Shown here one piece after another: positions 15,957 through 25,876 of a stretch of DNA of 64,000 bases (its first letter is position 1; every line of letters starts with the position of its first letter). The translations under genes and the position numbers were made by a program. Source of the DNA: JANSWP01 sp041941305. Lineage in GTDB: Bacteria; Bacteroidota; Bacteroidia; Chitinophagales; Saprospiraceae. The notes below the pieces were generated by a model. It had not been told where the DNA came from. It saw nothing but the letters and a program-made list of their open reading frames with translations, and made no database searches. Location: contig JBGTQJ010000036.1 of NCBI GenBank assembly GCA_041941305.1, positions 30,789 through 94,788 on the forward strand. The letters run 5' to 3'.

Positions 15957-18497
15957 TTAGGCGTCTGTTTTAATTTTTTTGGAAAACTTGATTTCCAAAC
16001 CGTCTTTTTCTTTATTTAAAACAGCATCCAGAACAGTTCCTTCTTCAGGATTTTCGCCTAAAATGAATTCAGCCAATGGGTCTTCAATATATTTTTGAAT
16101 CGCCCGGTTCAAAGGTCTGGCTCCAAACTGAGGATCAAAACCTTTATCAGCTACAAATTCTTTGGCATTTTCTGCCAATACTAATTTGTAACCCATTCCC
16201 TCCAAACGCTTGTAAAGATCTTGAAGCGTAATATCGATAATTTTAAAGATCTCTTCTTTTCCTAGGCTATTAAAAATAACAACGTCATCTATTCTATTTA
16301 GGAACTCCGGAGCGAAAGTCTTTTTCAATGCATCCGAAATAACACTTTTTGAGTGGTCTTCAGCATTATCTCTTTTTGCCTTGGTAGAAAATCCAACACC
16401 CTGACCAAAATCCTTTAATTGGCGAACACCAATATTGGAAGTCATGATTACCAGTGAATTTTTAAAATCTACCTTTCTACCCAATCCATCCGTTAACTGT
16501 CCATCATCTAAAACCTGCAAAAGGATATTGTAAACATCTGGATGGGCTTTTTCAATTTCATCCAATAATATAACGGAGTATGGCTTCCTTCTTACTTTTT
16601 CGGTCAACTGTCCACCTTCTTCATAACCCACATAACCGGGAGGTGCTCCAATCAAACGGCTGACAGAGAATTTCTCCATATATTCACTCATGTCAATTCT
16701 AACCAGTGCATCTTCAGAATCGAAAATGTAACGGGCGAGTGCTTTGGCTAATTCCGTTTTGCCGACTCCAGTTGGTCCCAGAAAAATGAAAGAACCAATC
16801 GGTTTAGAAGGATCCTTTAATCCAACTCTATTTCTTTGTATCGCTTTTGAAATTTTAGTAATTGCTTCATCTTGCCCGATAATCATTTTTCTGATGTCAT
16901 CAGACATGCTTACCAGTTTTTTGCTTTCACTCTGAGCAACCCGCTTTACAGGTATTCCAGTCATCATAGAAACGACCTCGGCAATGTTTTCCTCATCAAC
17001 AGGATAGCGTTTGGTTTTACTTTCTTCTTCCCATTGCATTTTGGCAAATTCTAATTGACGGACCAGTTTGGACTCATCATCTCTCAAATCTGCTGCTTTT
17101 TCATATTGTTGATTTTTTACAGCTTGATTTTTCAGTTCCTTAATTTGCTCAATCCTATATTCGAGATCTTCTATATGTTTAGGAACATGAATATTTTTTA
17201 GATGAACTCTTGCTCCCACCTCATCAAGAACATCTATTGCTTTATCTGGCAAAAATCTGTCGCTGATATACCGATCGCTTAATTTGACGCATGCTACGAT
17301 TGCATCATCTGTATAATTCACATTATGGAAATCTTCATATTTTTCTTTTATATTTTCCAATATGTGAATGGTTTCCTCAGCAGATGGAGGATCTACGATT
17401 ACTTTCTGAAATCTTCTATCTAGTGCTCCGTCCTTTTCGATATGTTGACGGTATTCATCTAGGGTAGAGGCACCAATACATTGCAATTCTCCTCTTGCAA
17501 GTGCAGGCTTAAATATATTTGAGGCATCCAGGGAACCAGTCGCTCCTCCTGCTCCAACTATCGTATGGATTTCATCAATAAACAAAATAACATCACGAGA
17601 TTTTTCAAGCTCGTTCATGATGGCTTTCATTCGTTCTTCAAATTGTCCTCTGTATTTGGTACCTGCAACAAGTGCAGCCAAATCGAGCATGACCAATCGT
17701 TTATTAAAAAGCGTTCTGGAAACTTTCTTTTGGTTGATTCGAAGTGCTAAACCTTCTACAATTGCAGTTTTACCTACACCAGGTTCACCAATCAGAATTG
17801 GGTTGTTTTTCTTCCTTCGACTTAGGATTTGAGATACTCTTTCAATTTCATTTTCACGCCCGATAATTGGATCCAATTTGCCTTCGTTCGCCAATTTTGT
17901 AATATCTCTTCCAAAATTATCTAAAACTGGAGTTCGAGATTTGGTTTGGCGTTTTTGCTGGTAGCCACTTCTTGGGTTTTCTTCTTCCTCAAAAGTATCT
18001 TCATTACCAGATGCCTGAGCGTAAGGATCAAAAGTAGTGTTGAAATCCTGTTCTTGTCTCACATACTCCAATTCTGCTTTGTAGATGTCATAGTCTACAT
18101 CAAATTGATTCAAAATCCTGGAAGCCGGATTTTCCTTATGTTTCAAAATGGAAAGCATTAAATGCTCTGGAGCAATTTCTTCATTCTTAAGCGCTTTTGC
18201 TTCGAGGAATGTAACCTTCAAAACTTTTTCAGCAGCTTTGTTTAATGGAAGATTACCAACGTTGATTGGGGTGGTGGTCACTGGTCTTCTTTGGACAGAG
18301 TCTTCAATGACTTGTTTCAACTCTAGATTGTCAACATCCAAAGAAGATAAAACCTTCATGGCCAAGCTCGCTTTTTCTCTCATCAGCCCCAATAGAAGGT
18401 GTTCTGTACCAATAAAATCCTGACCAAGCCTTAGTGCTTCATCACGGCTTCGGGAAATAACTTTTTTTACCTTGGGCGAAAACTTCTTATTGTTCAT
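15957..18497 (-). CDS. clpC: ClpC-type AAA+ ATPase, ATP-dependent Clp protease subunit
   Basis: A Hsp100/Clp unfoldase of 846 residues from the chosen start MNNKKFSPKVKK at 18497; an in-frame extension to 18548 adds 17 non-conserved residues. Order: double Clp N repeat (SRDEALRLGQDFIGTEHLLLG), first AAA+ module with Walker A GEPGVGKTA and Walker B VILFIDEIH, a UVR-type middle segment (KNQQYEKAADLRDDE), second AAA+ module with GPTGVGKTE and VILLDEIEKAHPD, arginine-finger region and C-terminal D2 small domain. A VGF tripeptide (QGVGFSTK) fits ClpP docking. It unfolds substrates for ClpP; no mcsA/mcsB/ctsR genes, typical in Bacillota, are nearby. Confidence 0.95.
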   Translation of the reverse strand: MNNKKFSPKVKKVISRSRDEALRLGQDFIGTEHLLLGLMREKASLAMKVLSSLDVDNLELKQVIEDSVQRRPVTTTPINVGNLPLNKAAEKVLKVTFLEAKALKNEEIAPEHLMLSILKHKENPASRILNQFDVDYDIYKAELEYVRQEQDFNTTFDPYAQASGNEDTFEEEENPRSGYQQKRQTKSRTPVLDNFGRDITKLANEGKLDPIIGRENEIERVSQILSRRKKNNPILIGEPGVGKTAIVEGLALRINQKKVSRTLFNKRLVMLDLAALVAGTKYRGQFEERMKAIMNELEKSRDVILFIDEIHTIVGAGGATGSLDASNIFKPALARGELQCIGASTLDEYRQHIEKDGALDRRFQKVIVDPPSAEETIHILENIKEKYEDFHNVNYTDDAIVACVKLSDRYISDRFLPDKAIDVLDEVGARVHLKNIHVPKHIEDLEYRIEQIKELKNQAVKNQQYEKAADLRDDESKLVRQLEFAKMQWEEESKTKRYPVDEENIAEVVSMMTGIPVKRVAQSESKKLVSMSDDIRKMIIGQDEAITKISKAIQRNRVGLKDPSKPIGSFIFLGPTGVGKTELAKALARYIFDSEDALVRIDMSEYMEKFSVSRLIGAPPGYVGYEEGGQLTEKVRRKPYSVILLDEIEKAHPDVYNILLQVLDDGQLTDGLGRKVDFKNSLVIMTSNIGVRQLKDFGQGVGFSTKAKRDNAEDHSKSVISDALKKTFAPEFLNRIDDVVIFNSLGKEEIFKIIDITLQDLYKRLEGMGYKLVLAENAKEFVADKGFDPQFGARPLNRAIQKYIEDPLAEFILGENPEEGTVLDAVLNKEKDGLEIKFSKKIKTDA

Positions 18498-18616
18498 ATC
18501 AATAAAATCTTCAATGTTCTTTTGGAATATCAAATAATGGAGTCGCAAGGAACAACATTATTGATGATTTCATGGGTTTGCGTTGGAACAATATTAGGGT
18601 TAATTCTTTAAGATCA

Positions 18617-18624
18617 CAAAAGTA
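18617..18624 (-). promoter_or_regulatory. Candidate -7 promoter box for clpC
   Basis: Minus-strand TACTTTTG fits TAnnTTTG and lies 120 bases before the clpC ATG. No clear -33 element is at the right distance, so this is tentative. Confidence 0.3.
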
Positions 18625-19016
18625 ATTTTAAAAAACCAAGTGACCTGAAATATTGAGCCAATTTAACTTCTTTTTTCACATTTTCTTCAATTTATTTCTA
18701 AGAAAAAATAATGCCGGAAGATAGCGCCCTTAATTTATTGAATATCTGGCTCTTTTGAGTGATTTCATTTTTCGCTAAAAAGAGATTTAAAAAATGAATT
18801 CTTTTCCGATCTTGTCGCCAAACATGCTTTTTCGACAAAAAATTAAATTGAAAAATAGCAAAATAGAAGGCATGGAGAAGAAACACTCGAATTCAAATAT
18901 GGTTGAAAATCTTTTTAATCATGTAAACTGTTTATTGTAATCGATTGATTATTAGGAATTAACACAATTGCAAATTTTCATTTAAAATGCAAGTCTAAAG
19001 TTTTAAAAAGTTGTCT

Positions 19017-19024
19017 TAAATTTG
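19017..19024 (+). promoter_or_regulatory. Candidate -7 promoter box for the STAS gene
   Basis: TAAATTTG followed by CGCC matches the Bacteroidota -7 consensus, 61 bases before the ATG. A -33 TTG is not evident. Confidence 0.4.
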
Positions 19025-19085
19025 CGCCTCCTATTTGATATATTTGTAAACCCTTTAATCTTTTGGGACATCAAACCTGAGAACT

Positions 19086-19466
19086 ATGCAGTACTCTATT
19101 AATAAACAAGAAAAGTATTCAATTTTGAGCCTTCAGGAAGAAAACCTCAATTCTGTCGTAGCACCAAAATTGAAATCCGAATTCGTCATTCTTTCAAATG
19201 AAGGAGTACCGAATTTGATTTTAGATCTAACAGATGTACACTACGTCGATTCCTCTGGACTAAGTGCTATTCTAACCGCAAACCGGCTCTGGAAGGACGG
19301 TGGCACTTTTGTATTAACCGGAATTGAACACGACGCTGTTAGAAAATTGATCGAGATATCGAGACTAGATACCGTTTTAACTATTGTTCCGACTGTTAAG
19401 GAATCAGTAGATTATGTATTTATGGAAGCTTTAGAAAGAGATCTAAACGGAGAAACAGCTGAATAA
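19086..19466 (+). CDS. STAS-domain protein (anti-sigma factor antagonist-like)
   Basis: A single STAS domain of 126 residues, like SpoIIAA/RsbV. The core LILDLTDVHYVDSSGLSAIL (about 45-64) contains the conserved Ser in DSSGL that partner kinases phosphorylate in the family. In partner-switching systems such proteins free a sigma factor or other target from an anti-sigma kinase. No kinase (RsbW-like) or phosphatase gene is adjacent, so the partner is unknown. The C-terminal acidic tail (ERDLNGETAE) is not part of the fold. Monocistronic, with a promoter box upstream and a terminator downstream. Confidence 0.88.
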   Translation: MQYSINKQEKYSILSLQEENLNSVVAPKLKSEFVILSNEGVPNLILDLTDVHYVDSSGLSAILTANRLWKDGGTFVLTGIEHDAVRKLIEISRLDTVLTIVPTVKESVDYVFMEALERDLNGETAE

Positions 19467-19510
19467 CTCTTCCATTGAGTTTTTCGAAAGACGCTTGTCT
19501 AAAAAACAAT

Positions 19511-19544
19511 TGAGGTTCTATGACTTGAATGTCCTAGAACCTCA
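19511..19544. terminator. Bidirectional intrinsic terminator
   Basis: TGAGGTTCTA (19511-19520) pairs with TAGAACCTCA (19535-19544). TTTGTTTTTT follows on the plus strand and ATTGTTTTTT on the minus strand, so it can end both the STAS gene and the convergent WG-repeat gene. Confidence 0.8.
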
Positions 19545-19553
19545 TTTGTTTTT

Positions 19554-22500
19554 TCAGTTTTGAATCTCCCAAATCCAATTGCCATTCCTATCCAAATATC
19601 CAATTTGTTCTCCTCTTTCTACTCGATAAATCTGATTTGCAACTTCCAGATAATCATATGCTGCTGGAATGATTATTTCTCCTTGCCTTGAAGCCAAACC
19701 AAAAAGAAGAGATGGCTTGACATGAATCAAACCATTGTCCAAATGATTGATTTTTGAATATTTGGGTTCTATTACAAAAACCCCTGTATCATTAATTACC
19801 CCCCATTTATTTTGACTACGAACTGGAGCTGTTTTGTTTTTAAAGGGTTGAATGTCTTCAAAAAATCGATTGAATAGGTTGATGCCATTTTTATCACAAT
19901 AATAATAATTCAATCTTCGGAAATTGTTTCTTACCCCAAATTGATTGAACATGCCAAAGGCATTTTCAGAATAATGAATGATGTCATCTGTAGGCACTGG
20001 ATTAAAGGCTTGCCCCTTTCTGTCAAGCCAAATTTTGGTATCATCATCATATTCATGTTTTTGAGTGAAAACATAATTCTCCGAAAAGGCTTCCGCAATT
20101 TCAAAGTTGCCTTTAAATGCACGCTGGTTTTTTGAGTTAATATAATACCAGGTTAATTGACTTGGATGCCGTACAGCCACCAAATCATTCGATATCTCTG
20201 AAGTTTGGGCATAAATTGTAGGAATGACTTCTTTTCCTTTTGCATTTAAAAATCCCCATAATTCTCCATCACTTACTCTGTAGTATCCATTATTAAATGG
20301 TTCAATGCTCCTATATTTCAGGGTTGTCAATAATTCTCCCTTTGCATTCATCAGGCCAGAGGGCTTTTTATAATGTTCTCGAACTTCTGCCAAACCATTC
20401 TCATCAAAAGAAAAAATCACTTCAAATCGCTGTGGCTTTAAAATCCACTTTCCTTTGGTGTTAATTAACCCGGTTTTCTTTTCATACACCACTCTTGCCA
20501 CATTGTGCTGAAAATCAAATGCCTTTGTAAAAACTGCTTCTATTTTAGTTTTTCCTTTTTTATTGATGTATCCATACCATCTTCCCAATTGATACCAGCA
20601 AAGACCGCTATTAAATGCTCCAAAGCCATCTGCATATGCCAGTTCACCTTCAAATTCTAAAACTTTGTTGTTTTTTTTGTCTATAAAAAACCAGGAAGAA
20701 GAATCAAAACGAACAGCTGCCCATCCTTCTGAGAATTTTTTAACTTCTTTATACTGGCAGGGAATAACCTCGAATCCGGATTCATCCACAAAACCCCATA
20801 GGGAATCTACCATTACTGCACACATACCGTCAGAAAATCCTCCAAACTTTGAATATTTTAATCCAATGATTTCGTGACCTTTATTGTTGAAAAAAATTGG
20901 TTTTTGATTTCTGACACTTACTTTCCAGGTATTGTTGTTAAAATTATTTATTCCAGCATATTTAAAGTCAAGGAGTACTTCTTCCTTTTCATTAATGACT
21001 CCCCAAAACTCTCCAATTTGATTAATGGCCATACTATCCTGGAAATCATTTGCAAAATTGAAAATCGTATCAATGACAAAATTTCCAAGTGTATCTATGT
21101 AGCCCCATTTTGGTTTGTTTTTTCCTACTTTATCAATAAAGAATTTTTTTCGATGGTTCAGTGCAAAAAACCTTGTTGGGGTTATCCAATAATCGTAAAC
21201 AAAGGTATTTATCCAATCGGGAGATATTTTTTGATCTTTTGGTTCTGAGGTGACGGTTATTTTTCCTCCTAAACATGCTCTTGCTTTACCATTCCGAAAA
21301 TCCCCTATATATGTAAAGCGTTTTTCAGCTCCATTTTCATCAAGGATTTGTTTACCTGTCCGGTCGATTAGACCAAATTGCCCTTCTTTATCAATAAAAC
21401 GAGCATATTTTCGCCCTTTGCGAAAATCTTGTCTATTCAGTCCCATTAAATTAAAGGAGGTAATAAATTTCCCACGATCATGACAAAAAAGTGCCACTGA
21501 GCTTGCAGAATCAATTGGAAAGGTAACCATAGAGGACAATCGATTCAATATATAATCATTAGAAGAATAAACCATGGTTAACCTGACTTCAGGTATGTGT
21601 CTAATCGTTTGGTATTGAGGTGAGTATTGCATGGTTTTGGTAACAGAGTTGAAGCATCCCCAACGTTTATTCATTTCATTTTTTTGCCAAATCCATGGGG
21701 TGTTTTCAACTTCAAGTGTGTCCCTTGGTGACCATATTCGATTTCCTCTTAAACCTCCAAATAATCGAGCGTTGGCATTTCTTCGAATGTCGGACATTGT
21801 GAATTCATCTCCAAACATATTTAATTCATAACCGACATTAAGGGTATAAACTTCAGGGAAAAATTCTTCATTGATTACCTTTCCGCTATCGCTCATCTCG
21901 TAGAGTGTCATTGTGGTTCCAACAAATCCTTTATAATAGTTCTCCTCTTTTTGAATGTCTTCAAATTTTGCAGGAATGACTTCTTCCCCCTCAATATTGA
22001 TCATCCCATAGTAGTCATTTTTCCTTACAAGGGCATTCATCCCGTCAAAGTTTGATATGGCTTGGTATTCACAAGGGACTACAATTCCCTCTTCTAAAGT
22101 AATTAAGCCCCACTTTTTTTTCCGAACTTTAAAAAATGGAGCTGTGGCTTTTTCTATTTCTTTATAGGTTGGTGGTAAAACCTCATTCCCTAGGCTATCC
22201 AAAATTCCCTTTAAATGGTTCCTCTCGGCAATGATGTAATCTTTGTTTAGACGATGGAAGAAATCGTATTTCTTTGCATGGGAAAGAAAATCTTTTTTTG
22301 AAAAAGCATACAAATACCAGGTACGATCTGAGTTTTTTAGCGTTACAAAATGTTTATTCAAATTTTTATAGCTGTACCAATCTTCTTCCAAGACTTGCTC
22401 CCCTCGATGATTCCACGTTGTCCATTTCCCTCCTCTTCCTTCTCGATCCTGATTCAATCCCAAAATGAAATTATCGTTCAAAACATCAATTTTGTCAAAT

Positions 22501-23114
22501 TTATCTGGTAGAATTCTCATAGCATCCCCACTAAACAAACCCCACTTTCTTGCTTTATAATCCTCCTTTACTTTAAAATAGCCTTTTCCCTTATCGATTA
22601 ATTCAATGTATCCAAACTTTGGCGGAAAAATCTGGGGACCTTCCTTTTTATGTACCCCCCATAATTCATCTTTTTTTACCATGAAATATTCATGAACCTG
22701 CCCACCACCATCATAAATAGGGCGGATGTCTTCATATCGAGCATCTATTAATATTTTCCCAACCCGGTTTACAACAGTAAACATAGAATCATAAGTCACA
22801 ACAAAAAGGGTGTCATGGAGCGGTCGGATTTGAGTGTAATTTGGAGCTAAGACTTCTATTCCATTCCTTTGGTCAATTAAGCCTAACTTCTTGTCCAATT
22901 CTACCAAGCGGAAATTGGAATCTCCTGCAAAAAATCTATTCCATGGCACTGGTCTTTCGCCAACTGCATCGTATTTGGGTTCTACGATAACGCTCCCTGT
23001 ATTATCAATAAAACCTAATTTATGGTTGATCTTTACAGGTAACCAATTGCTGTTGAATTGAGCTGACAAAGCCGTATAAAAAAATAGTGTAAGAATGGAG
23101 AGAGTTATTCGCAT
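19554..23114 (-). CDS. Giant WG-repeat protein, secreted
   Basis: An 1186-residue protein with a signal peptide (LSILTLFFYTALSAQ) followed almost entirely by WG (KWG/WGF) repeats. Units look like WGFVDESGFEVIPCQYKEV, GLIDRTGKQ, WGVINDTGVFVIEPKY and recur roughly every 45-60 residues from end to end; the last is IGYLDRNGNWIWEIQN. WG repeats form beta-rich, probably propeller-like or solenoid surfaces; biochemical roles are little known. No enzyme domain and no T9SS sorting domain are seen, so it may stay in the periplasm or at the outer membrane by another route. Monocistronic between two hairpins. Confidence 0.88.
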   Translation of the reverse strand: MRITLSILTLFFYTALSAQFNSNWLPVKINHKLGFIDNTGSVIVEPKYDAVGERPVPWNRFFAGDSNFRLVELDKKLGLIDQRNGIEVLAPNYTQIRPLHDTLFVVTYDSMFTVVNRVGKILIDARYEDIRPIYDGGGQVHEYFMVKKDELWGVHKKEGPQIFPPKFGYIELIDKGKGYFKVKEDYKARKWGLFSGDAMRILPDKFDKIDVLNDNFILGLNQDREGRGGKWTTWNHRGEQVLEEDWYSYKNLNKHFVTLKNSDRTWYLYAFSKKDFLSHAKKYDFFHRLNKDYIIAERNHLKGILDSLGNEVLPPTYKEIEKATAPFFKVRKKKWGLITLEEGIVVPCEYQAISNFDGMNALVRKNDYYGMINIEGEEVIPAKFEDIQKEENYYKGFVGTTMTLYEMSDSGKVINEEFFPEVYTLNVGYELNMFGDEFTMSDIRRNANARLFGGLRGNRIWSPRDTLEVENTPWIWQKNEMNKRWGCFNSVTKTMQYSPQYQTIRHIPEVRLTMVYSSNDYILNRLSSMVTFPIDSASSVALFCHDRGKFITSFNLMGLNRQDFRKGRKYARFIDKEGQFGLIDRTGKQILDENGAEKRFTYIGDFRNGKARACLGGKITVTSEPKDQKISPDWINTFVYDYWITPTRFFALNHRKKFFIDKVGKNKPKWGYIDTLGNFVIDTIFNFANDFQDSMAINQIGEFWGVINEKEEVLLDFKYAGINNFNNNTWKVSVRNQKPIFFNNKGHEIIGLKYSKFGGFSDGMCAVMVDSLWGFVDESGFEVIPCQYKEVKKFSEGWAAVRFDSSSWFFIDKKNNKVLEFEGELAYADGFGAFNSGLCWYQLGRWYGYINKKGKTKIEAVFTKAFDFQHNVARVVYEKKTGLINTKGKWILKPQRFEVIFSFDENGLAEVREHYKKPSGLMNAKGELLTTLKYRSIEPFNNGYYRVSDGELWGFLNAKGKEVIPTIYAQTSEISNDLVAVRHPSQLTWYYINSKNQRAFKGNFEIAEAFSENYVFTQKHEYDDDTKIWLDRKGQAFNPVPTDDIIHYSENAFGMFNQFGVRNNFRRLNYYYCDKNGINLFNRFFEDIQPFKNKTAPVRSQNKWGVINDTGVFVIEPKYSKINHLDNGLIHVKPSLLFGLASRQGEIIIPAAYDYLEVANQIYRVERGEQIGYLDRNGNWIWEIQN

Positions 23115-23166
23115 GAATAATTGATTGGAGATGAAAGATGTGGAAAAGAGGAATATAGCATTCAGG

Positions 23167-23225
23167 AATGGTTCAAAAATGGTTCAAAATAGTTTAAACA
23201 ACTTTGAACCATTTTGAACCATTTT
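23167..23225. repeat. Long imperfect stem-loop made of GGTTCAAAA repeats
   Basis: Two direct copies of GGTTCAAAA on the left (23167-23194) pair with two inverted copies on the right (23200-23223), with one bulged A and two further mismatches. It lies 11 bases after the stop of the lipoprotein gene (minus strand) and before the WG gene, and probably ends the lipoprotein transcript. A clear U-run is lacking in that direction. Confidence 0.55.
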
Positions 23226-23235
23226 TATCAAAGCA

Positions 23236-24666
23236 CTAACTCATTACATTCAAAACATGTTGGATGTCTTCGATACTTTTTACTTCCTGATCATGAATTT
23301 GCATTTTGAAGACATAATCACCTTTGTTGGCCATTTCAAGATTATTTCGTTCGTCCTGGAAATCATTGTTTGAAAAAGTAGCCAGTTTATTTCCTGGGAG
23401 TACAGCAATCAAATGATTCGCCATTTGAGGGTCAAAAACAAATCTATCCCAATTTTCTCGGGGGAATGCAACGACAGAACGACCTTCACCTGTAATTAAA
23501 TAAACAGGAATCATTTTTTTGACGTGACTTGGTAAATTTCCGAAATCAAAATCCGCCATAACTTGAATCGTTCCCTGTCTCTTTATTAATATGTCGTAGT
23601 TATAAATACCTAAATTTTGGACACTAAAAGATCGGACAAATTCAGCTTGTGTTTGCATCATCTCTCGTTGAGCTGTCTTGTTTTCCACATACGATTTGTA
23701 TTCCATGGACTGTTTTTGGAATTCTTTCATCGCTTTTTCGAAGTGTTTGCCCTTTCGACTTGGAACAGCAGGGATGACAAAAGTCTTTTCCGAATTTGAC
23801 AATACAATTTGGTATTGGTTTGGTTTATCACCAGCTTCCAGATTGGCATAATCCCAAGGCTCTTTGAAAATCCATTTGTTATTTACTGGATCAGCCTTGG
23901 CATCATCACCAGCGTATTGCCAAACCATTCCCTTCATTTGTTTTAAATCAGGGAAGTTTTCATAATTGATGTTGAAGTTTAAAGCAGCTTTGCTTTTGTC
24001 AAATTTAACAGGTTTTGCAGGTTGGCTTGGAATTTCTGCCTTTGCTGAAAGAGCAGATTCTTGTTCTAGTTTTAACATTTTGGGATTTGGAGTAGGATTA
24101 TTGGTTCCCAATTCTTCCCAATTGCCTTTTTCCGGGTTGAAATACCAGAAAGGGTATTCCCCATCCTCATAAGAAGCCATATTTACATTGACTGGCTTGT
24201 CTTCTGAGATGAAAACTTCAGATCCACTTTTAGTTGTAGCTTGCATCTCAAACATTCCTGCGGTTTGCATCCAGGCTTTTTCCCCATTTTCCCCAATTAC
24301 TTCCATAGGGATCCCACTTGCCATTATCTGAGCTGCATTGTGAAACTCTCGGTAGTGGACTTTTACGGGTTCAGATATAGGGTTCCCTTTGGAATCTACA
24401 AATGAATTGGCGGGAATTTCAATTGAACTTCCGTTTTCCATTTCAATTGTTTGGGCTTGTGTGGGTTGTACTTCGAAAGAATTAAATTCTACATCAATTT
24501 CTTCTAGTGGAGGTAAAATGTTTTGCAGAGCCAAGTCTTCTGATTGAACTCCTGCATCTGCACTTGCGGCAGCGGTTTCTACATTCGATGTGTTCTGACA
24601 ATTTTGAAAAATAAAAAAGCTTAAACAAACTAGGCAAAAAATAGAAAGTTGATAAATTTTACGCAT
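23236..24666 (-). CDS. Putative lipoprotein, function unknown
   Basis: A 476-residue protein with a lipoprotein-like N-terminus: basic MRKIYQ, hydrophobic FCLVCLSFFIFQ, then NCQNTSN. The residue before the Cys is Asn, so the lipobox is atypical. After a low-complexity linker (ETAAASADAG) comes a beta-rich module with GSSIEIPANSFVDSKGNPI (about 78-97) and EPVKVHYREFHNAAQIM, a pattern common in uncharacterised Bacteroidota surface proteins. A central helical, charged part (about 300-345) and a C-terminal beta part ending with YVFKMQIHDQEV follow. No catalytic motif is seen. Stands alone. Confidence 0.65.
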   Translation of the reverse strand: MRKIYQLSIFCLVCLSFFIFQNCQNTSNVETAAASADAGVQSEDLALQNILPPLEEIDVEFNSFEVQPTQAQTIEMENGSSIEIPANSFVDSKGNPISEPVKVHYREFHNAAQIMASGIPMEVIGENGEKAWMQTAGMFEMQATTKSGSEVFISEDKPVNVNMASYEDGEYPFWYFNPEKGNWEELGTNNPTPNPKMLKLEQESALSAKAEIPSQPAKPVKFDKSKAALNFNINYENFPDLKQMKGMVWQYAGDDAKADPVNNKWIFKEPWDYANLEAGDKPNQYQIVLSNSEKTFVIPAVPSRKGKHFEKAMKEFQKQSMEYKSYVENKTAQREMMQTQAEFVRSFSVQNLGIYNYDILIKRQGTIQVMADFDFGNLPSHVKKMIPVYLITGEGRSVVAFPRENWDRFVFDPQMANHLIAVLPGNKLATFSNNDFQDERNNLEMANKGDYVFKMQIHDQEVKSIEDIQHVLNVMS

Positions 24667-24714
24667 TGTGGTTGGGTTTTGTGAATTGAATAATGAAGAG
24701 AAGGGATTATCTGG

Positions 24715-24751
24715 AAGGGTATGGAGATTTCTAAAAAATCTCCATACCCTT
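24715..24751. terminator. 16-bp perfect stem-loop between TerC and the lipoprotein gene
   Basis: Bases 24715-24730 and 24736-24751 are exact inverted copies (core GGGTATGGAGATTT), separated by five bases. TTTTCC follows on the plus strand. Both neighbours are on the minus strand, so as a terminator of terC it would lack a U-run; it may act as a structured 3' end or simply block read-through. Confidence 0.55.
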
Positions 24752-24919
24752 TTTCCTTCGTTGAATCCTATAGAACTGATGAATTTAGAATCAAGTTTGG
24801 CGCGTGACTTTTAACCCAACAGCTAAATCAAGAATTCGTTGCTTACATTTTCGATAATGATATATTTGAGAAAAGATACAATTCTGCAAAATAATTTTAA
24901 ACATACTCTTATTTGTGAA

Positions 24920-25771
24920 TTAGGCTTCCTCAAAAATCCCTTCTTTTGCTGCCTCTTCTTTTACATCGTGCAATTGAACAGGATTGTTTTTCTTTCTTAT
25001 TCGCATATTCAAAAACTCTACAAACAAGGAGAAAGCAATTGCAAAATAAAGATAACCTTTCGGAACTGTACCAACCTGAGTTCCAGCTATTTCCAGATGA
25101 CCAAGGTGCGCCCCCTCTGCTATCAACATAAATCCAATTAAAATCAAAAAGGCTAGTCCGAGCATTTGCACGGTAGGGTGTTTATTGACGAACCTACCTA
25201 CTGGAGTAGCAAACACCATCATAATGATTACAGACAAAACCACCGCAACAATCATAATTGCCAAAGCACCATGCACACCATTTGTCATTCCAACTGCTGT
25301 CAAAATAGAATCAAATGAGAAAACGATATTGATTAAGGTAATTTCAATTATAACCTTGCTAAATGTAGATGTTTTCCTTTTCCCCTTTTCATCATGTCCC
25401 ACATGACTTTCTTCCCCTTCCAGTTTATGTCCAATTTCTGTAGTGCTTTTGTAAAGCAGAAATACTCCGCCAGCTATTAAAATCAGGCTTTGTCCAGAAA
25501 ATGCTCCCGTTATTAATGGCATTTCAAGCGTAAACCAAGGCTTCTCCATAGCCACCAACCAGGTAATTCCAAAAAGAAGAAGAATTCTCAGGACCATGGC
25601 TAAAATCAATCCGATATTTGTTGCCCTTCCTTGTTCTTCTTTAGGCAGTTTTCCAGAGGAAATAGAAATAAAAATGATGTTGTCTATCCCTAAAACGATT
25701 TCCAAAAAAGTAAGTGTTAATAAGCTCATCCAGACTTCAGGGCTGGCGAGGTTCGGCATTACCAATTCCAT
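24920..25771 (-). CDS. TerC family integral membrane protein
   Basis: A 283-residue membrane protein of the TerC family with about seven hydrophobic helices. The first contains the family signature EIVLGIDNIIFISI (about 24-37) and a matching motif appears later as INIVFSFDSILTAVGM (about 149-164); the Asp residues in these segments are typical of the family. A polar, His-containing loop (GEESHVGHDEKGKRKTS) joins helices 3 and 4. Members are linked to tellurite resistance and to metal (Mn2+) export coupled to secretion in some bacteria; the exact substrate here is unknown. Monocistronic. Confidence 0.92.
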   Translation of the reverse strand: MELVMPNLASPEVWMSLLTLTFLEIVLGIDNIIFISISSGKLPKEEQGRATNIGLILAMVLRILLLFGITWLVAMEKPWFTLEMPLITGAFSGQSLILIAGGVFLLYKSTTEIGHKLEGEESHVGHDEKGKRKTSTFSKVIIEITLINIVFSFDSILTAVGMTNGVHGALAIMIVAVVLSVIIMMVFATPVGRFVNKHPTVQMLGLAFLILIGFMLIAEGAHLGHLEIAGTQVGTVPKGYLYFAIAFSLFVEFLNMRIRKKNNPVQLHDVKEEAAKEGIFEEA

Positions 25772-25876
25772 GTTTTGCGCTTTGGTGAAAAATAATTGAG
25801 CGCAATTTTAAGAAAAAAGAAGGAATGTGCCTATGTCAAACCCATGCATACCCTTTTATGCCTTTTTGGAGAAGGC

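Larger units (their letters stand above)
18498..19085. other. Divergent intergenic region, 588 bases
   Basis: This spacer separates clpC from the STAS gene and carries candidate promoters for both. A 62-codon reverse frame at 18698-18886 lacks a recognisable family and is not called. No hairpin or repeat of note was found. Confidence 0.45.

Noticed and set aside
18698..18886. Reverse 62-codon frame between clpC and the STAS gene
   Set aside because: Phe-rich chance frame in AT-rich DNA, without recognisable features.
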